DNA of 64,000 bases from assembly GCA_036504735.1 (NCBI GenBank), contig DASXUQ010000018.1:85491-149490 (forward strand). Reading direction: 5' to 3'. The notes under the pieces are model-generated. The model had not been told where the DNA came from and did not search any database. It was given only the letters and a program-made list of their open reading frames with translations. Positions 33,906 through 43,151 of this stretch are shown here, one piece after another. Each line of letters starts with the position of its first letter. Position 1 is the first letter of the stretch. A program made the translations under genes and the position numbers. Source of the stretch: a bacterium. GTDB taxonomy: Bacteria; Electryoneota; RPQS01.

Positions 33906-34475
33906 TTACTTTGCTCCCAGCGGCCACACCGTCTTTTTGTAGACTTCGTTCAGCACCTGCGCGAGGCCGGTGTAGATGGCGGACAGGCCGCAGAACAGGC
34001 CTTCCCAGCCGGCGACGTGGATAATGCTTTCATTTTCCGCGATGGTGCCCCAGGCCAACAGGAAGAATAGAATGGTCAGTGAACTGAAGACGACCTGCAG
34101 CGCGCGGTTCAGGCGCAGCGTGCCGACAAACATCACCAACGTGAAGACTCCCCACATGAACAGATACGCGGCGCGCGAGGTGGCATCCGGCGCATCGGCC
34201 ACGCCCAGCTTGGGCATCACAAACATGGCGACCAGTGAAATCCAAAACAGTCCGTACGACGTGAAGGCGACGGTGCCGAAGGTGTTGCCCTTTTTCCATT
34301 CCATGGCGCCGGCGATAATCTGCGCCACGCCGCCGTACCAGATTCCCATGCCTAAAATCATGGAACTGAGACCGTAAAAACCGGCATTGTGAAAATTGAG
34401 CAGGACGGTGGTCATGCCGAATCCTAAGAGACCGAGCGGTGCGGGATTGGCGGTGGTGTCTTGTGTCTGGGACAT
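33906..34475 (-). CDS. Acetate transporter, GPR1/FUN34/YaaH (SatP) family
   Basis: 189-residue inner-membrane protein with six predicted helices. The family signature near the N-terminus reads [23 protein letters not shown], the NPAPLGL motif of the acetate/succinate uptake family, followed by [21 protein letters not shown] and a conserved FWISLV helix. The start at 34475 ([15 protein letters not shown]) is chosen because upstream residues would be Arg/Pro-rich and unlike the family. A promoter with a 17-base spacer lies about 160 bases upstream (34633-34661). Uptake of acetate would fit with the SucC/TCA genes nearby, though this link is only contextual. Confidence 0.92.
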   Translation of the reverse strand: MSQTQDTTANPAPLGLLGFGMTTVLLNFHNAGFYGLSSMILGMGIWYGGVAQIIAGAMEWKKGNTFGTVAFTSYGLFWISLVAMFVMPKLGVADAPDATSRAAYLFMWGVFTLVMFVGTLRLNRALQVVFSSLTILFFLLAWGTIAENESIIHVAGWEGLFCGLSAIYTGLAQVLNEVYKKTVWPLGAK

Positions 34476-34632
34476 GGGAAGGTGGGGGTTGAGGTGTGGC
34501 CGACGGCGCATGCGGTGCGGCCGGCAGAGAGGCATGTGGTTTTCGACAATGCCGTCCGGGACGATCCTGCTGTTTTCACACGATCAAGCTCGGGCAGAGG
34601 CCTACCGAATCGGCAATGCACTGTAACTTTGC

Positions 34633-34661
34633 AATATAACAAACCTTGTGGACTGAGGCAA
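34633..34661 (-). promoter_or_regulatory. Putative promoter of the acetate transporter gene
   Basis: Minus-strand TTGCCT, 17-base spacer, TATATT. The predicted leader to the ATG at 34475 is about 150 nt. Confidence 0.55.
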
Positions 34662-34848
34662 CCGATCCTCTTGGAGCCGTAGCATTTTGAGAGACAGAAA
34701 TGCACAGAATGTACCCGTTGGATAGAGCGGTCCACTGCACGTGAATTTCCCCAACCTGTGACTTGGAGCAAGAATTGCTAATTAATCCATTATTCAGGGT
34801 CATGTTTACTGTTGGCGGAAAACCAAGCACTTGCGGAGTTGAAGAGGC

Positions 34849-34877
34849 TTGACAAACTGGAAAGTTTTTCCTATTTT
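34849..34877 (+). promoter_or_regulatory. Strong sigma-70-type promoter upstream of porU
   Basis: TTGACA at 34849-34854, a 17-base spacer and TATTTT at 34872-34877. The same -35, spacing and -10 occur before the methyltransferase/bshC operon (60254-60282). The leader to the porU ATG at 35048 would be about 165 nt. Confidence 0.75.
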
Positions 34878-34883
34878 GAAACG

Positions 34884-35030
34884 AATCTCAGGGAGTCGGC
34901 TTTATAGCAAGTTCGCTAAGCTGTTTGTACCGTCAGTAGAAACTCCAATGCTTGTCGCCGGACGCTGCCTTTGGGCAGGGTTCCGGTGGAGTGCTCTCTG
35001 ACGGCATGCGTAGCTTAGCGAACTTTTTTG
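34884..35030 (+). ncRNA. Structured leader RNA / terminator-like element upstream of porU
   Basis: A perfect 14-bp inverted repeat (34909-34922 with 35012-35025) encloses further pairings in nested order: CCGTCAG/CTGACGG, CTCC/GGAG and an apical CCGG..TGCC/GGCA..CCGG. The closing stem is followed directly by a T-run (35024-35029), like an intrinsic terminator, 18 bases before the porU ATG. It matches no riboswitch, SRP or 6S consensus that I can recall. It may be an attenuating leader or a separate small RNA of about 145 nt. Confidence 0.6.
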
Positions 35031-35047
35031 TCGGGGACCGAAACTCT

Positions 35048-38000
35048 ATGGCATTTCCCACCCGTAAGATCCTATTTACATTTCTCTTGCTCCTGCTAAT
35101 TGGTGGGAGCATCTCGGTGCTCAGCGCCCTGCCCTCCGCCCGCAAGACTCCCCCAGCTCCCCCTGCTGCCAAAACCGTCAACGCCGAAAAGTCCACCGCC
35201 GCTACCCGCGCTGCGTTGCAGCTTTTGCGGCAGGAAGACGGCGAATTGACGCTGGAATGGAAATGTCCGGAGATTCAGCTCGAACGTGACCCGGTGACGC
35301 ACCGGATTGCCGCCGTCATGATGAACGGCGCGGATCCCTGCCAAAAAACCGGTGTCCCGACCCTGCCGCAATTTACCCAGCTTCTGGACTGTCTGCCCGG
35401 CAAAGTCACGGCACAAGTCGTCGATATGGAGGCCGACACGCGGCTGCTTGGCGAGATGATCGCCACTCCCGAGGACATTATGGTAGATGCGCCTCCGGCT
35501 TCGGACAGCACGCGCGGCGGACAGGCCCTCGACTCGCCCGCAGAACGACTGTCCTGGAGCGAGCGCGCCTCCCGCACGCCGCTGATTTCCGGCATGTGGC
35601 CGCCGCAGGTGGTCAGTGTACAGGAGGCCGGCGTTTACCGCGGCCACCGGCTGATGTCTCTGAATATTTTTCCCGTACAGGTGGACGCCCAGCGCGGCGT
35701 AGCGCACGTGGTCAAACGCATTAAGGTACGGGTGACCATGCCGCGTAATGCCACGGCCGTCAGCCGCATTCCCGATCAGGCGTCCGAAACCGACATGCTG
35801 CGCAAGATGCTCGGCCAGCTCGCGCCCACAGCACTGGCGACGCGCATGCCTGAAGCCCTTGAAGGACGCGGCGCGTCGGGGCGGAACCGCCTCGATGATT
35901 TCGACCCCTTGCATCCCCGCTGGAAGATCATCGTCAGCCAGCGCGGGATTGTGCGCGTGACCGCCACGGATCTGCGCTTTGCCGGATGTCCCGTCGAACA
36001 GATCACCGCGCGGGAAGTGCATCTCAAGAATCGCGGGCACGAAGTCCCCATCTACTTTTCCGGTGAAGAAGACAACCGGTTCGATGACGGCGATTATTTC
36101 GATTTCTACGGCATCCCCAATCAACAGACCTACCAGTCGTTCTCGCCGTCCTTTTATCAGGACCCGTGGACCAATGAGAATGTCTACTGGCTGTCGTGGG
36201 GAGACGGTCAGCCCGGTTTGCGGCTGGCCAATGAGGATGGAACCTATCATCCCGACTGGTCGCCGCAGCAGGTGCATCAGATCTCCAATGTCCAGACGTC
36301 CTTGCACTTCGAAGCCGACTGGAAGTTCGACCGCCTGCAGGCCAGCACCTCTCAGTTCGCTCAAACGTTGCTGGCAAACGGTCCTTTGGGAATCCACCAG
36401 GACCATTGGTTCTGGGGTACGCCGATTGAAGGCCTGAGTTCACGCAGTTTCCTGGCCTATCTTCCCTTTCCGGCCACGTCGGGCCCCGAGGCTCTGTACA
36501 ATGTGACCGTGCGGGCCTGCCTGCAAGGGTATACCTTCTCGGACGCCGAGCCGATGGGCAACCACCGGGCCATTGTGTATGTCAATGGGCGGACGGCTCC
36601 CGGACTGCAGGGCGGTAAGATTACCGAGAGGGATAACTTTCCGGTATGGAAGAACCAGACGCCGATTATTTTGCAGACGCGTCCCACGGATACGGCGGGC
36701 GTCGGCATCACCGCCGGAACGCTGGAGCAGGGGAATAATGTCATTTCCGTGTCTCTTCCCGGCGATGGTCTGGCGGGCGCAAACGACAAGGTCATGGTCA
36801 ACTGGTTCGAGATCGACTATGCCCGCGCGCCCCGTGCCTCTTACGACGGATCCATCTATTTCCCGTTCGATACAACTCGCGGCGACACCTATTCCTTTGA
36901 AATCCGCGGCTTTGCCACCCGCAACATTTCCGTCTGGAAGCTGGACCATGCGCGGCTTACCAATGTGCTGGTGCGGCGTGTCAATCCGGCGGATGAAAGC
37001 CCAAGCTGGGCGGCGCGCTTCCAACTGATCAGCGACGGCGCCTATCAGATGGCGCTGTTCGATGACCGGTATCCGCAACATCCCGCGGCGATTGTGCCCG
37101 AGACCTCCAACCGTGATCTGCGGACGCTGAACGGCGCGCGCTACCTGATCATTTATCACGACAGTTTCGCCAATGACCCGGCGGCTTCCCCCTGGCTGCA
37201 GCGGCTGGACAGTCTGCGCCGCGTGACCTTCGACGGCTCGGTGGATACGATTCGAGTCTCACAGATTTATGAGCAGTTCAATGACGGCATCGTCAACCCG
37301 GAAGCGATCCGCAATTTCCTGAAGTACGCCTATGAACACTGGGCGGTGCGTCCCACGCATTGCTGCCTCGTGGGAGACGGCGTGATGGAAAACAAGTACA
37401 GCGGCGCGCGGCAGGGCGATCTGATTTCCAGCCTCTATACTTTGACTACCCAGTACGGAGCCACCGCGGCGGATATGCTGTTCGGCTGCGTCTCCGGTCC
37501 TCCGTGGGACATTTTGCCGGACATCGCCGTCGGCCGCATTTCCTGCCGCTCGGCCACGGAACTCGAATCGTATGTCCGAAAGCTGATCGCCTACGAAGAT
37601 CCGTCCCGCACGGCCTACAACTCGCTGTATCACTGCACCATGCTGGCGGTGGCCGACAAGAAAGACGCGCAGTTCGATTTCCCCGGCGGCTACTCGGAAC
37701 CGACCATTCAGACGATGCCGGACGAGATCAACGTGTCGCGCGTCTACCTCGACAGTCTGCCCTCCGGACAGGGTCCCAACGTGCTGCGCGACGGCTTCCG
37801 CAACGGCGCGGTGCTGATCAACTATAACGGGCACGGTGGTGGTGGTGTGTGGAGCGGCACCAACTTGATGGATGTGGCCGGCGTACGCCAGCTCAACAAC
37901 CGCCGCGCCTATCCGTTTATTACGAATTTTACCTGTTACGTGGGCGCGTTCGATGCCATCAATCAGGCCGACGTGCTCGGGGAGGCTTTCGAATTCGCCC

Positions 38001-40597
38001 AGAACAACCGGCTGGATCCGGTGGGCGGCATCGGAGTTTACAGTTCCACGGGCGTCGGTTGGGCAAATGCCGGACGCACCATGCAGCAGTATCTGTATGA
38101 CTTCTGCGCCACCGTCCCGGGGCTGACACTCGGCGAAATCGTACAGATAAACAAGACGCGGTTCTGGGGACGGCGAGTTTACAATTGGGCGATGGGCGAC
38201 TATCTCGCCATCGGCGATTCCGAGTATTCGATGATGATGATGATGACGCTGCTGGGCGATCCCGGAGTCAAACTCGCGCTGCCGCAGCAGACGTGGCATG
38301 ATGTGCATGCCAACACCGGCCTCGTGCATCTGGGAGATACGTTGCGGGTCAGCGGCACGTTGCCGTGGGACCCTGCCGGGCAACCCACCGACGTCTATCT
38401 GCTACCCTACAATGGCGCCGGATTGTCCTATTATCTGCAGCATTACCGTCTGCCCAATGGAGAAGACACGGCGATTGTGATTCCGGTCCAGACCTCCCAT
38501 GTACCCGCCCTCAATCTTGACCTCGCCTTTCCCCAGCAGGTGACAACGCGCGAGTTTTCCAACCTGCCTGTACCGATTTCCGCGGGATTGCACACCTTGC
38601 AGGGCCATGTGGTGGTGTACGCGGTCAATCAGGGAAGCGCCGGAGTTCAGCCGCAGGACGCCATCGGCACGCTGCCGCTCTTTCTGGCCGACAGCCTGAC
38701 CGGTTTGCAGGTCTTTTCGATTCAGTTGCTGCCTCTGCGCAATGTGCAATTGGGGAACATCGAAGGTTTCATCCCCAATGATTCCACATTTCAGGTGCAG
38801 GTCAATCTCATGAACCCGGGAGGGATTGCCCGGGTCAAGGCGCGCGGTGTTTTCCGTCCGGCGCAGGGCCCGGTGACATTGGATACTCTGGACCTTGTCG
38901 AACAGGAGCCGGGATTGTGGCGCACACCGGACCTTGGACCCTATTCGGTTTACGGCGGCTCGTACCGCATGCAGTTCTTTGTGCAGCCAGCGACCGGGGG
39001 CGAATTTGTGTCCACCGATGATTACAATTTGACGCTGGAAGCCCGCAACGATTATCTGCTCAACAGCAGCGCGGGTGTGGCGCCCAAGCCCGTCGCGGGA
39101 AAGGAGCCGGCCTATTACGTTCCGCTGGGATCGACCAACAGCGCGTTCACGCGCAACGTCGATGACCTTCCGGTGCGAATGACCGCGGTGCATGACTGCA
39201 CTTACACCGACGCGACTCACCACACCGTTCACGTGGTGCTCGATTCGATTGCGACGACCATCCATATCAACAATATTTCGGCGCATGCGGCCTTGTTCGA
39301 CACGCTGATTCCGACCTATTTCTGGCCACAGTTTTACCGGATTACCCTCATGGTGGACCCGGATAACATCGTGCCCGAAATCAATGAGTCCAACAATACG
39401 TACACCACCACGCTGGTCATGCCGAATCTGTTTCCGGCGACCAACGCGCTGGGCACGTACATGCCGCGGACCACGCAAAGCACCGCCTTCCACTATTTCT
39501 ATAAACCGGGACTTGCGGACACCATCTGGTTGAAGGTGATGCCGGGGTCGCTGCCGGTGGATTCCACGACGTTGATTTACACGGCGCCGCGCGCCTTGAG
39601 TGCCGGCGAACTGGCGCAACTGTCTTACTCCGGTCTGAGCCAGACCGGCTCCGGGTTGCCGGATACCCTGCGTGATTCCGTGTATGTATTCCGCGTGACG
39701 CTGGCCGATTCCAGCGATGCACTGGTCCCCGGAGGCGTGGCGAACGTCTCATTGAACTTCTCTTTTGTGCGCGACTCACTGGAACTGTCCGAACTGGCGT
39801 TGTTTGAAAGGCGGGATGTCGCCACCGCCTGGCGCAAGCTCGACAATCTCTTTTTAGAAGGCGTTCACCGCGACACGACCTTCTCACGCGGTGTGCGAAT
39901 TATCAGCTTTGCGGGCAAAGTGTCCGGCACGGCATCAGACCTCGGGAATTTCGCCTTGTTCCGGTATCATGACGAACAGGGGCCGCAGATTCAGATTTCG
40001 GTCGACGGCATGCACTTTACACCGCATTCGATCCTGCCGCGCCATCCGCAGATCTTTGCTAATCTGACCGACCCTTCCGGCATCGACCGCAGCGCGGGCA
40101 AGTTCGGCATTATCCTTGACGGCGACACGCTGCCCGATGGCCAGATTGTCTGGTCAGACAGCCTCGTGTCGAATGCGGCCATGAGCGCGCTGATCCGTCC
40201 CAATCTCGACCCCGGCCATCATGTACTGCGGGTGTTCGCCACCGATAATACGGGCATGGCGGACAGCACGTCGGTGGAGTTCGAGGTCAGCGGCGCGTTC
40301 GGCATCGAGTGGGCGATCAACTATCCGAATCCCTTCCCCAAGACCACCACCATCGCCTACCTGCTCACGGATGTGGCCGACAATTTCGTGGAATGCAAGA
40401 TCTTTACGGTGTCGGGCCGCTACATCCGCACGGTGCGGGAAGTAGAACGCGCCGTGGCCAATTACCGGGAGATTACCTGGGATGGCCGTGATGATCGCGG
40501 CAATGAGGTTGCCAACGGTGTCTACTTTGCGCGGTTAAGGGCCAAACAGGGCAAGACCGAAGTGGAGAAGATGGTTAAGCTGGCAAAGGTGCGCTGA
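35048..40597 (+). CDS. porU: Type IX secretion sortase PorU-like (C25 gingipain-family peptidase)
   Basis: 1849-residue exported protein. The start at 35048 opens the signal peptide ILFTFLLLLLIGGSISVLSA; earlier in-frame ATGs at 34952 and 35006 would translate the structured leader. After an N-terminal propeptide-like region comes the C25 peptidase domain: CCLVGDG, the catalytic histidine in LINYNGHGGGGVWSG and the catalytic cysteine in ITNFTCYVGAFD. Later domains include a CARDB-like module (VPEINESNNTYTT) and a C-terminal FlgD-like/sorting domain (NYPNPFPKTTTIAYLL ... GVYFARLRAK). In type IX secretion PorU removes the sorting domain of cargo and attaches it to the surface. Its stop overlaps the start of the PorV-like gene (TGATG). 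Confidence 0.9.
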   Translation: MAFPTRKILFTFLLLLLIGGSISVLSALPSARKTPPAPPAAKTVNAEKSTAATRAALQLLRQEDGELTLEWKCPEIQLERDPVTHRIAAVMMNGADPCQKTGVPTLPQFTQLLDCLPGKVTAQVVDMEADTRLLGEMIATPEDIMVDAPPASDSTRGGQALDSPAERLSWSERASRTPLISGMWPPQVVSVQEAGVYRGHRLMSLNIFPVQVDAQRGVAHVVKRIKVRVTMPRNATAVSRIPDQASETDMLRKMLGQLAPTALATRMPEALEGRGASGRNRLDDFDPLHPRWKIIVSQRGIVRVTATDLRFAGCPVEQITAREVHLKNRGHEVPIYFSGEEDNRFDDGDYFDFYGIPNQQTYQSFSPSFYQDPWTNENVYWLSWGDGQPGLRLANEDGTYHPDWSPQQVHQISNVQTSLHFEADWKFDRLQASTSQFAQTLLANGPLGIHQDHWFWGTPIEGLSSRSFLAYLPFPATSGPEALYNVTVRACLQGYTFSDAEPMGNHRAIVYVNGRTAPGLQGGKITERDNFPVWKNQTPIILQTRPTDTAGVGITAGTLEQGNNVISVSLPGDGLAGANDKVMVNWFEIDYARAPRASYDGSIYFPFDTTRGDTYSFEIRGFATRNISVWKLDHARLTNVLVRRVNPADESPSWAARFQLISDGAYQMALFDDRYPQHPAAIVPETSNRDLRTLNGARYLIIYHDSFANDPAASPWLQRLDSLRRVTFDGSVDTIRVSQIYEQFNDGIVNPEAIRNFLKYAYEHWAVRPTHCCLVGDGVMENKYSGARQGDLISSLYTLTTQYGATAADMLFGCVSGPPWDILPDIAVGRISCRSATELESYVRKLIAYEDPSRTAYNSLYHCTMLAVADKKDAQFDFPGGYSEPTIQTMPDEINVSRVYLDSLPSGQGPNVLRDGFRNGAVLINYNGHGGGGVWSGTNLMDVAGVRQLNNRRAYPFITNFTCYVGAFDAINQADVLGEAFEFAQNNRLDPVGGIGVYSSTGVGWANAGRTMQQYLYDFCATVPGLTLGEIVQINKTRFWGRRVYNWAMGDYLAIGDSEYSMMMMMTLLGDPGVKLALPQQTWHDVHANTGLVHLGDTLRVSGTLPWDPAGQPTDVYLLPYNGAGLSYYLQHYRLPNGEDTAIVIPVQTSHVPALNLDLAFPQQVTTREFSNLPVPISAGLHTLQGHVVVYAVNQGSAGVQPQDAIGTLPLFLADSLTGLQVFSIQLLPLRNVQLGNIEGFIPNDSTFQVQVNLMNPGGIARVKARGVFRPAQGPVTLDTLDLVEQEPGLWRTPDLGPYSVYGGSYRMQFFVQPATGGEFVSTDDYNLTLEARNDYLLNSSAGVAPKPVAGKEPAYYVPLGSTNSAFTRNVDDLPVRMTAVHDCTYTDATHHTVHVVLDSIATTIHINNISAHAALFDTLIPTYFWPQFYRITLMVDPDNIVPEINESNNTYTTTLVMPNLFPATNALGTYMPRTTQSTAFHYFYKPGLADTIWLKVMPGSLPVDSTTLIYTAPRALSAGELAQLSYSGLSQTGSGLPDTLRDSVYVFRVTLADSSDALVPGGVANVSLNFSFVRDSLELSELALFERRDVATAWRKLDNLFLEGVHRDTTFSRGVRIISFAGKVSGTASDLGNFALFRYHDEQGPQIQISVDGMHFTPHSILPRHPQIFANLTDPSGIDRSAGKFGIILDGDTLPDGQIVWSDSLVSNAAMSALIRPNLDPGHHVLRVFATDNTGMADSTSVEFEVSGAFGIEWAINYPNPFPKTTTIAYLLTDVADNFVECKIFTVSGRYIRTVREVERAVANYREITWDGRDDRGNEVANGVYFARLRAKQGKTEVEKMVKLAKVR

Positions 40598-41613
40598 TGA
40601 AAAAAACTCTGCTTCTCCTCTGCCTCGCCCTGCTGCTCTCTTCGGCGGCGCAGGCGGCCCGCTACGCGGGCGAATTTCTCGAGATCGGCATCGGAGCGCG
40701 CGGCGTAGCCATGGGCGGCGCCATGACCGCCCATGCCGATGATGCCATGAGCTTCTATTGGAATCCCGCCGGTATGGGGTATGTCAGCGGCGTGCAGGCG
40801 GCGGGTATGTATGCCGATCTGTTCGACGGACTGGCCAACTACTCCGTGGCGGGACTGACGCTGCCCGTCAGCGGCGCGGTGTTCTCGCTGAACTATGTGC
40901 GGTTGGGAGTCTCCGGCATTGGCCGCCATCCCGACTACGCAGCGCTGTCCAACCGGATTCTGCACGGCGACACCCTGTCCGTGCAGGAATATCTGCTGGC
41001 CACCGGCGGCGCGGCTCAGGGACAGTTTTCCGACAACGAATCCGCCGTCTTTCTGACGTTTGCCAAGCTGAACAAGTTTACCATCGACTTCGGCTGGTCC
41101 TATTTCCAGATTCCCATCGAGATTCCGCTGGGCGCCAATGTGAAGATCATCAACCAGAGTCTGGGCGGCGCGAAAGGTTCGGGAATCGGCGTGGATGGCG
41201 GCGGCCAGATCCGCGTTCCGCTCTCCGATCTCCTGTGGGATAAATGGAAGGCGCAGGTAGCGTGGGGCTTCAATGTGCAGGACCTGACGCGGACGGCGGT
41301 GGACTGGGGTGAAGGCAACAAGGACGCGATTCCCACCAACTTCCGTAACGGTGTGGCGCTTATTCAGAAGATGCCGGGCCGCAGCAGCAAGCTCATTTTG
41401 AGCTATGATACGGAATACCGCTGGGTGCACACGAACCATTACGGTCTGGAATATCAGTTCGAAAAAGTGCTGGCGCTGCGCGGCGGGTTCTGGGGACGGG
41501 AATGGACCGCCGGGGCGGGCCTCTCGATCTGGCGCGCGACCGTAGACTATGCGTACCTGTCTCGCGAACTGGGCAACACTCACCGGGTCAGTGTGGCCTT
41601 CAAAATCCGCTGA
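40597..41613 (+). CDS. porV: PorV-like outer-membrane barrel protein (PorV/PorQ family)
   Basis: 338-residue exported barrel. A signal peptide (LLLLCLALLLSSAAQAAR) is followed by the PorV/PorQ signature: EFLEIGIGARGVAMGGAMTAHADD, then FYWNPAGMGYV. The rest alternates beta strands and ends in VSVAFKIR. In type IX secretion PorV carries cargo from the translocon to the PorU sortase; the one-base overlap with porU fits that partnership. The barrel-type protein at 19548-20831 has a related N-terminus, so this genome has more than one. Which of porV or porQ it corresponds to cannot be settled by eye; porV is inferred from the porU linkage. Confidence 0.85.
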   Translation: MKKTLLLLCLALLLSSAAQAARYAGEFLEIGIGARGVAMGGAMTAHADDAMSFYWNPAGMGYVSGVQAAGMYADLFDGLANYSVAGLTLPVSGAVFSLNYVRLGVSGIGRHPDYAALSNRILHGDTLSVQEYLLATGGAAQGQFSDNESAVFLTFAKLNKFTIDFGWSYFQIPIEIPLGANVKIINQSLGGAKGSGIGVDGGGQIRVPLSDLLWDKWKAQVAWGFNVQDLTRTAVDWGEGNKDAIPTNFRNGVALIQKMPGRSSKLILSYDTEYRWVHTNHYGLEYQFEKVLALRGGFWGREWTAGAGLSIWRATVDYAYLSRELGNTHRVSVAFKIR

Positions 41614-41623
41614 GGGACAAAGG

Positions 41624-42493
41624 ATGAACACAAGACAGAGTCTTTCCGCCACGGCGGCAGGCCTGGTACTTGCCCTGGCGCTGCTCTCCGGCTGTGGGCA
41701 GGATCAGAGCAGCAAGGACGATCTGGCGCCGTCTGCTCCGCGCTGGGTGGACCGCAGCGCCGACAATATGTACGCGCAGCAGGGCATCCGCGCCGAACCG
41801 GTGCAGAATGATCTGGGCCATCCGAACAGCGACTATCATTGGGTGCACCTCGAATGGTACGCCAATCCGGAATCGGATGTAACCACCTACCGCGTGTGGC
41901 GGATCTCCGAAACCGAGCAAAATCCCCTGCGCCACTACGTCATCAAAGACCTGCGCGTGGGTTTGGATCTGCCCGAGGGACAGAGTATTTTCAGTTGGGT
42001 TGACCGGGGGGAAAATCCCAATGACGGCAGCCAGGACAATCTGGCGCCGGATGAGACGACCGGACAATCGCGCGGATTTTACTGGGAAATTCAGGCGATT
42101 GACTCGGCGGGAAACCGCTCGACGCTGTCCCCGCGCCTCTATTACCGTCTGCTGGCCAATCCGACCACGCTGTCGGCGGAGCGGGCCGCGGCGCAGGTGT
42201 ATACCTTAAACTATGTGTACACGCCCGGCAGTGAAGATGACCGGCCGTTGTACGACATGATTCGCGTCTACTCGCACTATTACGGGCCGGATTCGCTGGT
42301 CACGTTCCAGCAGATTCACCGCTACGAAACCCTGGCGAGTATCACCCTGGATTTTCGCGGCATTGCCGCATCGCTGGTGCGCGACTGCACCTATGTCTGC
42401 CAAGTCAATGTCATCTGTAACCGCGTGAATGAAGCCCACACCGATTCGCTGGCCGGTGCGGCGGCGTTCACGACTTTTTCATACCAACCATAG
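41624..42493 (+). CDS. Lipoprotein with Fn3-like domains in the porU-porV cassette
   Basis: 289-residue predicted lipoprotein. The start at 41624 follows AGGG and gives a lipobox (LVLALALLSGC); a longer in-frame reading would overlap porV. Residues about 35-180 look like a fibronectin-III-type module (HLEWYANPESDVTTYRVWRI ... GFYWEIQAIDSAGNRS), and a second beta domain follows. It lies 10 bases after porV and 18 bases before the SLBB gene, so the four genes form one operon. It could be an accessory of the secretion complex at the outer membrane, but no homologue of a known type IX component is recognised. Confidence 0.75.
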   Translation: MNTRQSLSATAAGLVLALALLSGCGQDQSSKDDLAPSAPRWVDRSADNMYAQQGIRAEPVQNDLGHPNSDYHWVHLEWYANPESDVTTYRVWRISETEQNPLRHYVIKDLRVGLDLPEGQSIFSWVDRGENPNDGSQDNLAPDETTGQSRGFYWEIQAIDSAGNRSTLSPRLYYRLLANPTTLSAERAAAQVYTLNYVYTPGSEDDRPLYDMIRVYSHYYGPDSLVTFQQIHRYETLASITLDFRGIAASLVRDCTYVCQVNVICNRVNEAHTDSLAGAAAFTTFSYQP

Positions 42494-42511
42494 CGTTCGA
42501 GTGGAGGAGCG

Positions 42512-43066
42512 ATGCCGACTCGTCGAGCATTTTATACGGTGGCGATAACTTTTTTGGCTCTGCATGCAGCCTTCTTCCTGCCGGTGGCCGCGATGGCGCA
42601 ACAGCCGTCGCCCTATCAGAAGCAGGAAGGACAGGTGCAGCAGACCACTCCCTCGGTGATCAAATCCGCCGGGGAAGGCAACCAGTATTACCTCGGGCAG
42701 GCCAATGAACTGCTGATGCGGGTTAACGTGTGGGGGCGCGTGTTGAAACCCGGGCAGTACTTTGTGCCGGCCACCACCGATTTGATTACCCTGATCTCGG
42801 CGGCGGGAGGACCGGAAGGCCGCTCGCGGCTGACGGATGTCAAGGTCGTCCGCGGCGGAACAGGCAGTACCAGCGAAGTCATTGAAGTCAATCTGAAGAA
42901 GTATTTGAAGACCGGCGATAAGCGGCTGATCCCCTCGCTCAAGCCCGAGGACACCGTGATTGTCAATGGCTCGGCATGGCAGTTGTTTACGGAAATCATG
43001 ACCGTCTCCAGCGGCCTGGCGCTGCTGGCCAACGTTTACTTCCTCTTCTTCATCGCCCGCCGCTGA
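42512..43066 (+). CDS. SLBB-domain protein with C-terminal membrane anchor
   Basis: 184-residue exported protein. A signal peptide (FLALHAAFFLPVAAMAQQ) is followed by an SLBB/beta-grasp domain of the polysaccharide-export type (RVNVWGRVLKPGQYFVPATTDLITLISAAGGP ... VIEVNLKKYLKTGDKR ... LKPEDTVIVNGSAW). The C-terminus is a transmembrane helix (SGLALLANVYFLFFIARR). Wza-type proteins have a secretin-like Poly_export domain before SLBB; that domain is missing here, so it is a minimal form. It closes the porU operon and is followed by a bidirectional terminator. SLBB proteins bind glycans or form the capsule export gate, which may link secretion to surface glycan. Confidence 0.85.
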   Translation: MPTRRAFYTVAITFLALHAAFFLPVAAMAQQPSPYQKQEGQVQQTTPSVIKSAGEGNQYYLGQANELLMRVNVWGRVLKPGQYFVPATTDLITLISAAGGPEGRSRLTDVKVVRGGTGSTSEVIEVNLKKYLKTGDKRLIPSLKPEDTVIVNGSAWQLFTEIMTVSSGLALLANVYFLFFIARR

Positions 43067-43091
43067 CCCGGCCATAGAGTTCGAGAAACAG

Positions 43092-43122
43092 AAAGCCGCG
43101 TGATTGTTCGTCACGCGGCTTT
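43092..43122. terminator. Bidirectional terminator between the porU operon and the 43152-44804 gene
   Basis: A perfect 12-bp stem AAAGCCGCGTGA/TCACGCGGCTTT with a 7-nt loop lies between two converging genes, 25 bases from one stop and 30 from the other. Confidence 0.85.
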
Positions 43123-43151
43123 CGCTTATTCGGAGGCTGCCTGCGAAGGAC

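Noticed and set aside
34884..35030. SRP RNA, 6S RNA or c-di-GMP riboswitch
   Set aside because: The conserved GGAAGCAGCC segment of SRP RNA, the long bubble of 6S and the c-di-GMP-I core are not present by eye.
34952..35047. Upstream in-frame ATGs extending porU by 14 or 32 codons
   Set aside because: They lie in the structured leader and would place about 14-32 polar residues before a good signal peptide that starts at 35048.
35096..39619. Long minus-strand ORFs of 370-440 codons inside porU
   Set aside because: They overlap the well-supported porU frame and show no family motifs.
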